From: Chondrilla cf. caribensis
Lineage: Eukaryota; Porifera; Demospongiae; Chondrillida; Chondrillidae
Direction: 5' to 3'
DNA: 64,000 nucleotides
Assembly (NCBI GenBank): GCA_964020155.1
Contig: OZ026562.1
Coordinates: 2,892,501-2,956,500, forward strand
A program made the translations under genes and the position numbers. Below are positions 1 through 12,600 of this stretch, piece after piece. Numbering within the stretch: the stretch's first letter is position 1; every line of letters starts with the position of its first letter. The notes beneath the pieces were generated by a model, which saw nothing but the letters and a program-made list of their open reading frames with translations, made no database searches and had not been told where the DNA came from.

Positions 1-1166
1 AAGTGATTGGCACACTCCTGGTTAGTGCACATTTCTTGTTAGTACACACTCCCGGTTAGCATACACTCTCAGTTAGCACACACCCCTGGCCAGTACACAC
101 TCCTGGTTAGTACACACTCCTGGTGAATACACACTCCTGGTTAGCACACACTCCTGGTTAGTTCAAACTCCTGGTTAGCACACACTCCTTGTTAGTGCAC
201 TCCTCCTTAGCACACACTCCTGATTTGCACACACTCCTGGCTAGTACACACTCCAGGCTAATACACACTCCTGGTCAGCACACACTCCTGGTTAGTACAC
301 ACTCCTGGCTAGTACACACTCCTGGTTGGTACACACTCCTCTGATTAGCACACACTCCAGGTTGGTACACACTCCTGGTTAGTACACACTCCTGGTTAGT
401 ACACACTCCTGGTTAGTACATACTCCTGGTTAGCACACACTCCTGGTTAGTACACACTCCTAGTTAGTACACACTCCTGGTTAGTACACACTCCTGGTTA
501 GTACACACTCCTGGTTAGTACACACTCCTAGTTAGTACACATTCCTGGTTGGTGCACACTCCTGGTTAGTACACACTCCTGGCAAGTACGCACTCCTGGT
601 TAGCACACACTCCTGGTAAGTACACACTCCCGGTTAGTACACACTCCTGGTTAGTACAGACTCCTAGTTAGTACACACTCCTGGTTAATACGCACTACTG
701 GTTAATATGCACTACTTCATGGTTAGCACACACTCCTTGGTAGTACACACTCCTGGTTGGTACACGCTCCTCTGATTAGCACACACTCCTGGTTAGCACA
801 CACTCCGGGTTGGTACACACTCCTGGTTAGTACACACTCCTGGTTAGTACACACTCCTGGTTAGTACACACTCCTGGTTAGCACACACTCCTGGTTAGCA
901 CACACTCCTGGTTAGTACACACTTCTAGTTAGTACACATTCCTGGTTAGTGCACACTCCTGGTTAGTACACACTCCTTGCAAGTACACACTCCTGGTTAG
1001 CACACACTCCTGGTAAGTACACACTCCCGATTAGTACACACTCCTGGTTAATATGCACTACTGCATGGTTAGCACACACTCCTGGTTAGTACACACTCAG
1101 TACACACTCCTTGTTAGTACACACTCCTGGCAGTACATACTCCTGGTGTGTACACACTCCAATGCA
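1..1166. repeat. 17-bp minisatellite array with higher-order structure
   Basis: The unit is close to CACACTCCTGGTTAGTA and recurs about 65 times with scattered substitutions (TTAGC, TTGGT, CAAGT variants). A block of marked variants at about 528-640 reappears in the same order at about 926-1040, so units were also amplified in groups of about 400 bases. The array begins at or before the window edge. No conserved spacers are present, so it is not a CRISPR array. Reading frames through it are by-products of the repeat. Confidence 0.93.
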
Positions 1167-1924
1167 AATGAAAGCACTGAGAAGTATAGATGGAGTGTGC
1201 TGGAAAGACTAGGGTCACCAAACTTTGCAGTCGCTGGGGCAAGTAAAGGTGTTGGAGACAGTAAAGAGAGGGGAGGAATGGAACGGAAGAGGGATGGATA
1301 TGAATTGATTTACCACAAGAGTGTTCAAAGGTTTTGAGGAGGGGAGAAGGCCTAGAGGAAGACCTCGATTATGATGAATGGAAAATTTTAGATAGGATTA
1401 ATTTTGTGGACCTAATCTGTTCTTGCTCCTAACAGTACAGTCATTTTGATGACTATGCAGTTGTATATTGTAAGGGCGACCTCCTGTCTATGGGTGCATA
1501 AAGGTGACGTTTGATTCCAAGAATCTTCGTCATCTCATCATTAAGTTAGCTTGCAAACTTCCCACTCTGATGACTAGTTAGCTCTTGTAGTGGAGGAAGA
1601 TCTGTAAGAAGACACAATTTAAACTGTGGTCATGTACATGTCACTGAGGATATACAGTACAAGCTGTAACATTGACAGTAGTAAAATTCACACCTTGAAC
1701 AGAGCATGTGCAACTCAATTTGTATGTTTGCTCTGTATAGGAACTCCCTCCAACCAATTATAAACAGTAGACACTGAGTGTCACAATATTATAGCGATTT
1801 CCAATTTTAAGTAGTTTTGATTGGCCCCTCCAAGTTGATCCCTACGATACCAAGGCACCTTGATGGGTACAGGTTGGAGCTCTGCGGTGGCATTATATAA
1901 TATCTATTTGTCCTCTGACGGGCA
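1167..1924. other. Intergenic stretch, possible worn retroelement tail
   Basis: No gene is supported here. Around 1335-1365 the plus strand reads GRRPRGRPRL, a short motif seen at the C-terminal end of many LINE reverse-transcriptase proteins. It lies among stop codons with no further domain, so a retroelement tail is only a suggestion. The rest shows no recognisable structure. Confidence 0.25.
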
Positions 1925-1929
1925 TCACA

Positions 1930-2800
1930 GGTTGTGATCTGTGAATTTTGAATGGACAAGATCCTTGAAAAAATGAATAGAAATCATCCAATAATGTGAT
2001 CTGACAAAGATAATTAAACGTACCTTTACATATCTTAGTATTCCATACCACATGAAACATTCTATTATTTTGTTAACAGTCTTCTTGATACCCACGTGGT
2101 GCAATACAAAGAAATAATGAAGGAAACATGTCACAGCATAGAATGTACTAATCCAGCAAGTAAAATTAATACAACCTCTTCTGATGACAATTTCCTCAAT
2201 TGCACATCTATTGGTAGGATAACCTTCCTTCCAAACATTGTTCAAATGGTGTATTCTGAGTTATTATGGAACATATCACTCCACTGTTCTTTTGCTTTCA
2301 AGATTTTCTCCTGCTCCTCTCTGCTCTGGATGTATCTCAATTGGATTATCTGAAAGAAATAAAAAATACATGATATTCTAGGGGGGTTATACAAAAAACA
2401 ATACTATACTCATGTTATTGTAAACATAGTACACAAAGTATGGCATATATATATAAGCATTATAAATAAACATAGTATAGCAAAGAACATACTTAGTAAT
2501 AATGAGCTTGCTCTTACCTTAAGCTTCTTGCCATCTCTAGCTTGCTTCTGTTTCTTAAAGAGAAGCTTGCCATCGTGAATTATGGCTTTCCTCTGTGTCT
2601 TTCCTCTGGATTGCTCCCTTTGTCTGGTTTCATGCAGAAAGACAGATAGTGATCTCCGTGAGGTAGGTATACACCTCCTGTACTAGATCGCCAGTTTCCT
2701 CAGGCTCCTCCAGATCCTTGTGGGACTCTTCCATGTCTTGCAACTCCTTTTCGCACGTGGGGGGAGGTATATCGCACAGTTAACCTCTGCAAGACCTAAA
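1930..2800 (-). pseudogene. Decayed integrase-like gene (gypsy/Ginger-type zinc-binding region)
   Basis: Read on the minus strand, 2760-2520 encodes an acidic stretch (ELQDMEESHKDLEEPEETGD) followed, after a frame change, by the basic KAIIHDGKLLFKKQKQ. A possible GT...AG intron (about 2354-2519) leads to IIQLRYIQSREEQEKILKA. Further on come MFGRKVILPIDVQ (about 2240-2200) and VGIKKTVNKIIECFMWYG (about 2095-2040). These pieces resemble the H2C2 zinc-binding region and the post-core MFGR..LP.D motif of integrases from gypsy-like or Ginger-like elements. The catalytic core is absent, the order is scrambled and stops intervene. I infer a dead, rearranged copy. The family is uncertain. Confidence 0.45.
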
Positions 2801-4465
2801 GTTGACAAATTACATCACTGGATTTATGCCGAACCTGCCGAGAATAGATCTAAGTCTCTATCGGCTGGGGGACCAAAGTCCTGCTTTGATGGCAACCAGT
2901 GATTACCTCCCAGTCATCCAAATCATCAAAAGGGAACCACAGACAGTTGTTTCGCTATCATCTCATCAGTGTGGTATACCCTGTACATCAGTTGGATGAC
3001 TGTCCTCATCTTACCATTCCGATACACAAGTAAACACTCGTGGTCTTCATGATTAGAGGTTGTCAGAAGATATGTGAAAATGACTGACATGTATGATTCT
3101 GCTTCTACACAAGTAGTGGTTCATGGTGGCAAAAGAACACTCTTGAGGCCCAAATAAAACAGAAGAAAGACAGAAGACATGCTCAGAAGTCATGATGATA
3201 ACTTAAGGAGGCTTACAGTCAAGGCTGTTCTGTTTGGGAGCTGTGCAAACACTCTGCCAGGGTTGGATTCTCTTGAGCAGTGCTTCAAGTCAATGCCAAG
3301 TGTACCTGTCATCTTGAAATCGAAAAGAACATCTTATAAACAAAACCGTGTCTGTGGATTTAGAATGGAATATCTACGGTAGTGTTTTTTTTCTTTTTTT
3401 GGTGTGTGTGTAATGTGTAAAAACATCATTATTAGACATCAGCAATTAAGGATACAGTATGATGCTCATGCAAGCTGTCCACACTATTCTGTGTCCCATT
3501 ACGGTAATGTAGTGTATTCAGTAACCTCAAACTGAGGAAACCTCTGTAATAGGGACATAAGGAAAGGCCCAAAGTGTCTTTGTGGAAAGGTTACACTGTA
3601 TATACGTACATACAGTACATACATATATACAATATGTACTATATTGCATGTACCATTATATGAATAAAGATTGGCATGTTCATATCTATGTTTATTCAGA
3701 AAGATAATTCAGAACCACTTACCTTCCTTTATTACTCAGTTGGAGACAAAAGCACGAAAACTACACAAGCTATTATCAAGTGCCTTTTTGGTTTGGATCA
3801 GTCGGTGAAAGGGAGCCCTCCTATTGTGAGTGGTAGAAATCATTCACATCTCATTGTGCTTTGCACTCCTTTGCAAAGGATGCTCTAGTTTCTAGCTTCA
3901 TGGTATTCCTTGTGTAGAATGCAGCACAAAGTTTTGGTCATTGGGTATCACAGACATTGCTATTTGGACCACTACTGGCGCTTGTGGAGGGAGGTGGGGT
4001 TTGCACTGCATATTGCTGTGAGAAAATGTTTTCCGAAGCAAGTACGTAATACCTCAGTAGGACTGTTACAATAACATTACATTATAGCATATTTCAATGC
4101 ACTCTTGCGTTCACGTAGTATGTCTTCCAACCCCTTCTGTGATATGCTTTTGTTGAGCAAATACTCCTTCCGAAGTGAACATCTGGTATTATTTCTGTGA
4201 GAGTAATATCCAATGGAAGACTTCAAGTACTCATTACTCAAATGTTAATGTTGAATTTGGTCAGATTGTTGTGTATTTGTGAGTTTATGTAATAGTATAT
4301 AGTTCAATGCTTTATGTAGTCACTACGCTTTATTTAGGCTGAGGTATGTATTGCTGGGGGGGTTCTTTACATGTATTAAGTTATATTAAATAGACATGAA
4401 CAGGAGTGGTGTTATGCTATTGTAGGTGATTTGCAACCACCACCACCGAGTAGAACATTATAGAA
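2801..4465. other. Intergenic, two unexplained short open frames
   Basis: No recognisable gene. Two plus-strand frames follow plausible AG acceptors: about 3158-3381 (contains CFKSMPSVPVILKSKR) and about 3701-3887 (contains DKSTKTTQAIIKCLFG). I do not recognise either, and nothing joins them convincingly. They could be exons of an unknown gene or chance. The remainder is AT-rich with short TACATA-type simple sequence near 3600-3650. Confidence 0.2.
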
Positions 4466-4469
4466 TTTA

Positions 4470-6083
4470 TCTCCTATGGTCTCAGTGTATTATAATGCTT
4501 TAAGGGTAGACCATCCTAACTCCTTCCTGACCCATGTGGCAGAGGTTTGCTTTGGTACCTTAAGGATAATACGTCCAGCGAAGTTTTGGAGTCTTTCCAG
4601 TTTGGTTGATAGTTTCAAAGGGCAGTTTGTCCACACCACATCACAGTAGTCTAGGTTCGGTAAGATATAAGTTTGGTAGTACATTTGCAGAGCTGATCTA
4701 GGTAAGAACCATGAGAGTCGACGTAGTAGGTTGATACTTCTTGACACTTTACTTGATATATTCTGGATGTGGCTATTCCAAGTGAGGTGGTGGTCTATTA
4801 TACAGCCGAGGAGCTTAAATGTGCTAACTTGCTCTACTGAGGTGCTGTCTAGTGAGATATCAAGGGGAGGAGGGTTCAACTTGGATGAGTGTATGAGCAT
4901 ACACTTCGTCTTAGATAAATTTAGTCTGAGCTTGTTGTCTGTCATCCAGTTGTTGCAGCTGGTAAGTGCTGATATGAGGGTGGACCTGATCTGCTGTACA
5001 GACATTCCTGTGGTGTAGATGGTTGTGTCATCAGCAAATAATATCGTAAATGCATCAGTTGGACACGAGAGGGGTAGGTCATTTACATCATAGATACACG
5101 AGAAGAACGGGATTGGCAACGCGACCGGAAGTCTGTATAAATTATGTACAGTCTACGCATAATAGGTTCGTCCAAACGCGTTTCTTAGATACGGTTGTGA
5201 AGGGTGTCCTTGTGGGTAAGGTTTTGTATCTATGATGGAATATAGTCCTTGCCTCGGATGTATATCCGCCGGAAGCTATAACTCATCTGTTCTGCTAGCC
5301 TATCTCGATAGTCGTACGTGCGAAAGTTGTTCGAAGATCGAGAATTTGGGACAAAAAGTAAGACGGTAGATATACCCTAACTTATTGTCCATTTATTTCA
5401 ACCCATTTTGAATCATATTCAAGTTAGAAGTTATAGATGTTATAAGACAACTGAGATTAAATGCTTCGTGTCCTATTTTGTATTCTCCAGCGGAATTCGA
5501 GCGAGATCAACGCAATTCTTTCACCATAATCATGCCCCGTCGAAAGGGCCTACTAACGAGGAGGGAGAAAAGTCAATTTTTTATGATAGAGCGACTTGCA
5601 TGTATTTTCTCTAAAAGACTGAGTTGCATTAATCTTCACTGACATAGGCAACTCCTTGTATCGTTCAATAAAAGCGTAGAAAAACGATGGTATTTATCGT
5701 GATTATCTTGTCTCGAAACGGCCTTTTTAAACTTCTTCATCTCTTCGATTTGTCTCCTTCCTCTCTCTGAAAACGTATTATGGTATACACCTTTTTCAAA
5801 GTCTCAAAAATATCGTCAATCAACCTAGTTGATTTTTCGACGTGCGAAGCCGCCGCCATTTTCGTTGCTAACGACGTCACATGCTTTGGATGGAGCTCTT
5901 ATTCACTTCCGGTCGCGTTGCCAATCCCGTTCTTCTCGTGTATCTATGTTTACATAGATTGCAAATAAGGTGGGTCCTAGAATGGAACCTTGGGGAACGC
6001 CGGCGAGGGTGGTGTCAGGTTCTGACTTGGTGTTATCAATGATGGTGAATTGGGAGCGGTCAGACAAATAGGATTTGAACCAT
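4470..6083 (-). mobile_element. Non-LTR retrotransposon (LINE) reverse-transcriptase fragment, interrupted
   Basis: The minus strand from 6083 encodes the middle of an RT domain (WFKSYLSDR... then GVPQGSILGPTLFAIYVN), is broken by another element at 5089-5948, then resumes with NDLPLSCPTDAFTILFADDTT, which holds the catalytic FADD box, and continues through the thumb and C-terminal region (SRSINLLRRLSWFLPRSALQ) to a stop near 4490. The product would be the reverse transcriptase of a CR1/Jockey-like LINE. Both ends are missing: no endonuclease and no 3' tail are visible. It belongs to the same family as the fragment at 20.6-21.8 kb, since the two share the same residues around FADD and the downstream blocks. 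It is non-functional. Confidence 0.88.
5089..5948. mobile_element. 860-bp non-autonomous DNA element, perfect 44-bp TIRs
   Basis: Left end 5089-5132 starts CATAGATACACGAGAAGAAC. Right end 5905-5948 is its exact reverse complement over all 44 bases. Both sides are flanked by TTTACAT (5082-5088 and 5949-5955), a 7-base target duplication. Removing the element plus one TTTACAT restores the reading frame of the surrounding LINE (AIYVN-DLPL), which proves insertion. The interior has no transposase-like frame, so it moves or moved in trans. Perfect ends suggest a recent insertion. The superfamily is not assigned: a 7-base duplication is unusual for hAT (8) or Merlin (8-9). Confidence 0.93.
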
Positions 6084-6630
6084 ACTAATAATAGAATAGT
6101 ATAGAATAGAATAGAAAATTACGGAACGTAGAGGTTGTTCTCACCATACCAATCGGGCGAGAATCTACCTCAAAAGTGCTACGAAGTGTCCTCGAGGATT
6201 ATACTTTAACTCTGCACAGTTTCATCTCAACGGATACTCTTCTTTCGATAGTACGAAGGAAAAGTTCGAAGTTTTGTCAAGTAGCCGCGACGGTTTATCA
6301 CTTACCGCTTTTAAAGGAGATGGCCGACTTGAACATGAGAAGGAAGCAATTGACTTCGCTGTAAGGTATATGTTGTAGCTAAGTGTTAACACTATCAGCA
6401 CAGCGTTGAAGTTTTACTCGAATGCTTAGTATTTTGGAGTAGCGAGCTGACTTCTTTCAAATGACCGGAAATAAACCGTGACCGGAATTACCCCGCGTTA
6501 CCTTATAGATTTAATTAGGCCCGGAGACCAAATCACTATGACAACAGTAGGTAGCGAACAACTCCTTTTAGAGACCTCCTGTGGATAGCCGGTTTTATCG
6601 ACGCTACGAGAGTTGTGGTTACCGGTAGCT
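6084..6630 (+). promoter_or_regulatory. Probable promoter and 5' UTR region of DYNC2LI1
   Basis: This stretch separates the LINE fragment from the inferred start codon of DYNC2LI1 at 6631. It opens with a short AT-rich AGAATAGTATAGAATAG tract and is otherwise unique, with more CpG than its surroundings (for example around 6160-6300 and 6470-6620). No TATA box or known motif is evident. Assignment as promoter rests on position only. Confidence 0.3.
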
Positions 6631-9600
6631 ATGAGGTTAGTCTTCCGTAAATTTATCGTTAGTTGTTACCTGGTAACTATTGCTTTGGGACGTTTTGGCT
6701 ATCATGCCTGAATTTTTTAATATTGCTTTATTTTGTTGGATAATTTTCTGTGTAGAGACCTGCTTAGGCTATTAACTGAAGCAGATCCTCCGTAAGATCT
6801 ACGGTTAAACTTTGAGCTAAGTTTGTCACTGTGAGGTCTCGTTACCCGCTCCCGGGCCACTTTTCATTTACTACTAAACTGAACTTGTAACAAATCATCG
6901 TAGCTAAATGATTCCCACTTATAAATAAAAGTATTAGTGGTAATAGAAGGGTTCAGTGTTGTGGTATAGTCGGCATCTTTTTTGGATAATTAGTGTAGTT
7001 ATTTCCGGATAGACACAATGTCTAGAGTCAGGAATTGTGAGAATGGTGGAATTGTAATTACCTTTTTTGCAGTTATTAACCTACTTAATCTTTATATGGC
7101 ATCCGTTGCCATAAAAACTGCAACATTAAACAGCAAATTTATAATATACAAACCCAAACCGTCTGGGTGATTCGATTTTTTAGTGTTTGTGATATCAACA
7201 GATACTCTACCTGGGACTCTCTGGCATTAGGACATATAAAATATGGGATATAATAATATAAAACTTCGTGCCCTTGGGACTTGGCATTTATTTGTCATAC
7301 TGCCTTTGTACTCATGTCTTAACACTATACATACGTAGGTATAAACTGTGACATAAGGAACAATGTAGCAAAGGTTAATTGTGATAAACTTGTTTTGCAT
7401 GATTTTCTGAATCCATTTACAGCAAAGCAGTAGAACTTTGGAAGTTAGCAGCTGGCGAAGATGAAAGTCACTCTTGTGTGTTTGCTGTTAGCCAAATAGG
7501 ATTCTGTATATATGTTTGTGTTTTGTTTGATGGTTTATTTATTTGTGGATGTACGTAGGTATTGAAACAACCCTTTTATTTGTTGGAAGTACTGATTCAG
7601 TGAGTCTTTTTACCTTGTATGCGCCTCATATGGTACCATTAATTTATCAGTTTGTTTTCCTCAGGGTAAAACAAGTTTGATTCTAAGATTTTTGGAGAAG
7701 TACGTATGACCTGTTATTCTTTGTGTTTTATGTATAACTTTATATTAACTATACATTTGAGACATGAAAAGACATGAAAAATGGGTTCCAACTTGATTAG
7801 TAAAATTGTTGACATGGTACACAATTGTGAAGCTGTAAAAATCCTAAGCCTTTAATAAGTTCACCGGCTTCAAATTTCAGGCACCTAGATGATTTGTAAT
7901 GTAGGCAGCACAGTTTCTAGAAAATTTATTTTCTATTCAACTTCGTTTTAGTGGACCATCTTGTTTATTCACCCTAGATTGTGTGTATCTTGGTGACAAA
8001 TGAACCATGCTTCTGCAATGGTGTCCAGATGTCCTGATATATGTCAACAGCAAACAGCTGCTCTTACCCTCAGATATAGAGTGGCCATTTCAATTAACAC
8101 CCTTTAATTAAAGCACTCCAAAAATTTCTTCAACATTCTAATGTAATTCCTGTGAACATTACATACGTATAATATGTATTTGTTTGTTTCAGTGTTGTTG
8201 CTTATGTCTATTTCTAATTCATGATGTTGAATGATATTTTTTGATGCTCAATGGGTGAATTTTTGGTGCAATTGCAGTATGTATTTTTGTGAGGATAGTA
8301 AGATATATTCAGGGCATAGGAGAATAGCATAGTTGGCAAACTTTGAGTATATTACCCCCATCTCCAGGGGTATGCACGTATAAAGCAAATAGTCCCCTCT
8401 GTTTATTGATCTGTGTTTGTTACAAATTCTACACTTGCAAGAACACATACATGCAGTAAACACTCTACACTATACATCCATGAGAATCTAAAGTTAATTA
8501 GTTTTAGTATTTACCTGCTTGATCTGTATTTATAGAGAAGAGGCACCAAAACCCACTACCGGGTTAGAATATACATTCGGGAGGAGATCTAAAGGACCTA
8601 ATATGGTGAGTGTGTAATCCTCCCTTTCAGTGTTGTTTGTTAATCATTATGTAACTCTATAGATCAAGCAAATTGCTAATATATGGGAGTTGGGTGGAGG
8701 AACTTTGTTGACTGAATTAGTGGACTTACCAATTACCAAGGATACTATAAGGTAACATGCATATAAAAATCATAATTTATGTAACAGAAATTCACCGGGT
8801 ATGTGTTTATGTAATCTAAGTGTAGTGAGGTGTATAACTTTACTGCACCTTCAAGTATTGTATGTTCAACTCAAAATTGTTGGAGAATATTTGAGTTGAG
8901 TGCTATATTTTGATATATGTATTGGTGCTTTGTAAAATAACCCATTATAAATCCACAGGCTATGTTTACATACGTATGTGTTGTATGTATGTACATGCCT
9001 ATGTACGTGACTTTTGTACCAACCTTTGACACAATAGAATCCTTCTATATACAGTATTAGTTTTCTAACATATTTGCAAAGGATATAGAATTGTTGATAT
9101 GTGTACATACGTACATACGTATATATGTATGTACGTATATAATACTGTATACCTTAAATTATTTGATTGAGAAATCTATAATATCGCATCATAATATGTA
9201 GCCAACTCTCAATTTTTATTGTTTTGGATCTTTCAAAGCCAGAAGTGCTATGGACAGTGTTGGAAAGGATCCTTAAACAAGTATGTACATATGTACGTAT
9301 GCACTTTCCTGTATGCATATGATACCTTTTTATGTCCAGTAGAGTACATGCATCGATTGGGCAATGCTGGGTGTCAAAAGGGTTGATGTCTATGAGACCT
9401 GTTGTCTGAATAGAGTATGCTGCAGACATCAGTCAGTGCCTGTGTGTACCTTTTCAATGCCAGCTACTGCGCATCTATGCTGACCCCTGCTTACTGGGCG
9501 AGCTTAGGCGAGCTCCTTCAGACTCTGTCTGAACTAGTAATAATAATGATAATAATAAGTACACTATTGCACAGTGTTAGTGCTTGTGTCCATCGGATGA

Positions 9601-12600
9601 ACGGGTCTCTGTCGATTGCTTTCTGTCTTAGCTCCTCCAAGTCTTCTTTTGTTCGTAGGTGTTGTGTGCCACCTGCTTCTCTCAGGTCTCTGTCTAGTAC
9701 TACTGGCAAAATAATAGTATTATTATATCGTGAAATTCCTTGTTCCACGAGTGAATCATGCAGCCAAAAGTGGCTTAAAAGTATAGATATGTAGTTTTTC
9801 TAACCATTCGACAGCTTTACGAAGGTCAAAACTATGAACGCAAGATGTATTCACGGGTAAAGAAATGCCCAACTCCCTGAAGGAGGACCCTGCTCTCCTT
9901 GTCGTTTTCTGCCTTTTGGAAAGAGTCCCGAGTGTCCCCGCGTTTTTTAGTCCTAAACAACCTTAACTGCTCAGCAGATAAATCTAAGAATGGAGTACTA
10001 AAGGGGAAATTAAGACATTGTATTCCAATATTTAGTATGTTACATTATAGATGCTATGGCTGTATGTACAAGAAGGTAATTATCATTCACTGTAAACCCC
10101 TGTGACCCCTAAGGGGCAGAGTGGACACATTATGCATGTGTAAACTACATACCAGTATACGAGTTTATATGTACATGAATACTATAGATTCGTCACAGAG
10201 TGGATCAAGTTATCAGTGAGCTTGGAAATTTTGATCAAATGTAAGTATTCAATATTAAATCTGTCATGCTTGGTACTGTATGTATGTACATACATAAGGG
10301 TGTCTTTTCTGCTGATTGTAAAGATTTCACCTACTATGAATGTTGTATGCTTCAGGTTCATTTCACAACTGCATCAAAAATCATGGCAAAAATTTGGTGA
10401 CAACCATCCGGTAAGTAAGGCGATTTTATCTTTTAATTCAGCATATTGCATTGAATTAAGGATCGAATGTAAACGTGTGCTCACAGCTGTGAACAAATTT
10501 CTTAATCATTCTGTTGACTTTTTTGGTGGAAATATGTATAGTATTATATGTATACATGCTACTAACAGTTGAACTTTTTCAGTATGGCACAGCAGGTAGA
10601 GTTTATGCTATAATTCACGGGGTCTCTGTTTGTTTGTTTGTTTGTTCACGAACTCCTCTGACGGTTCGCATCTGATCAACGCCAAATTTGCCAGAGGTCC
10701 TCAGCGCCACCCGTGAAGTATACTAAGGGGGTTGGTGTTTCGTTTTGGCCTTACTTCTAGAATTCGAACGAAACTGTACTATCCGCCGTACTTGAAAGGA
10801 ACCATTTTTATGACACGTTTACCGACGAATACATTGTATGTCACCAACTGAAGTGGTACATGTGCTATATGTATACGAAAAATATATAGTAGGTGTCATT
10901 TTAGCAATTATTTTGTATTCGTTGTAGGATAAGGACATGTTAGATCCTCTACCAATATCACTGGTTTTTGTTGGAACAAAGTATGATTTATTTCAAAGCT
11001 TTGATCCAGAAAAGAAGAAGACAATCTGTAAAACACTTCGTTTTTTGGCTCACATTCATGGAGCATCTCTTCAGGTACATGTAAGAATTTGTATTACAAC
11101 TTTATTTTTCATGTTGTGTTTGTGTTTTAGTGCAATATCAGTAAGATACGTATGTATTTGAATGCATGTATATTATTATTATTATTAGAGTGTGTAGTAG
11201 GACAATTGTCCAAAATAGCACTAAAAAGCAAATTTTGATAAGTTCATTATCCTCAATTTCCTAACTTCTTTCTTGCTTTCCACATCTTCATCAATGTTCC
11301 TGGCTACTCTTGGCACTTTCAAATTACTCAAGGACATGTCACCTGCTTCTTCATCCTCCTCTTCCATCCAAACCCTATGTATCTCCAGCTTTGCATGTAT
11401 GCTTAAAAAATTGACTCTCATCCTCAATACCTTCCCCACATAATTTACATATTCTACCCTCGTTCTTAGTTCCCCTCAATCTACCCATCTCTACTTCTAA
11501 TTTACGGCACCTTGCTCTTAGTTCTGCCCCTAATCTTCTGCAGTATCTATCTTTTATAATTACAATTCCTTCCTGCCTTCTTCCCGGCTCACTCTGTTCC
11601 TTGAGAACTCCCTCTTCCACTTTTCTTGACGGGTCCCTAAGATAGGGTACATCTGAGAACTACAACATAGATAGTGACAGATAGTAACAGTTTGAAAATG
11701 GCAGTTTTGTCTCCATTCCCACTGTATTGAATGGTGAAAATCCAGCAGAAAGATGGCAGAAGTAAATATTAATGTGAATCTTGTTTGATATTGTTGCCAT
11801 CTTGGATCCTCAGCAATATTTTTTGAGTATGAATAGATCTGTGGATATTGTTACATGTACACCAGATCTGTCATTTTTATGGCGTCAATACCATGAACAT
11901 GTAATGACACTTCCTTTGTGTGGAATGTAACAGCAAGTTTTAATTCAAGATTAAAAACTTGTGCAACAGCAGGTTGCAAATAATATCCACAGGATGGCCA
12001 CGATAGCGATTGATACGTAATTCAGCCCATTTCCTGAGCTTTGACTATATTTCTAACCGTTTTACAGTATTCCAAACCTGATTCATTTAGAGATGTTCCA
12101 TTGATGGTGCACAATCCCCATCTAGCCACGATTCCTCTTCAGGTTACCCACCACCAGACCACCATATCATCTTCCACATCCAACCCATCTGCTGTCAGCT
12201 TCAATCTCTCCTTTGTCGAGGTCATCAAATGATCAGGGAGCAACTGTTGGCCTTTACAAAGCATTGCCCCCATGCCCCAAACAAGGTGGATATCATAGGA
12301 ACCTTGCTTCTCATATCAACCATTTTTTTGCTGAAGAAAGAGATGTGATCAAGGAAGGAACTACCTTTTCCTGTCACAATCGTTACAACCCATTGAGTTC
12401 TCTCTCCAGCCGGTTTGCAACCAAGCTGGAAGAAGGAGATTTTCGTAGCGTGGTCTGTACTGCCAGCTCTGTAGGTTGCTCATAGGTTATTGAGACCTAT
12501 CACCATTGGCTGTACCCTCCAATGCTAAGCTGGTTCATAAGTGTGCTTGTTCTCAGGTCTGCAGTGACATGAGCACCTTCCTCTCTCATCTACACCTAAG

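Noticed and set aside
1..1166. CRISPR-like regular repeats
   Set aside because: The units are directly adjacent with no unique spacers, and the DNA is from an animal nucleus.
9518..9794. Coding exon on the minus strand (contains [20 protein letters not shown])
   Set aside because: It lies in a DYNC2LI1 intron, is not linked to any splice partner and could be a LINE tail relic. I could not support either reading.
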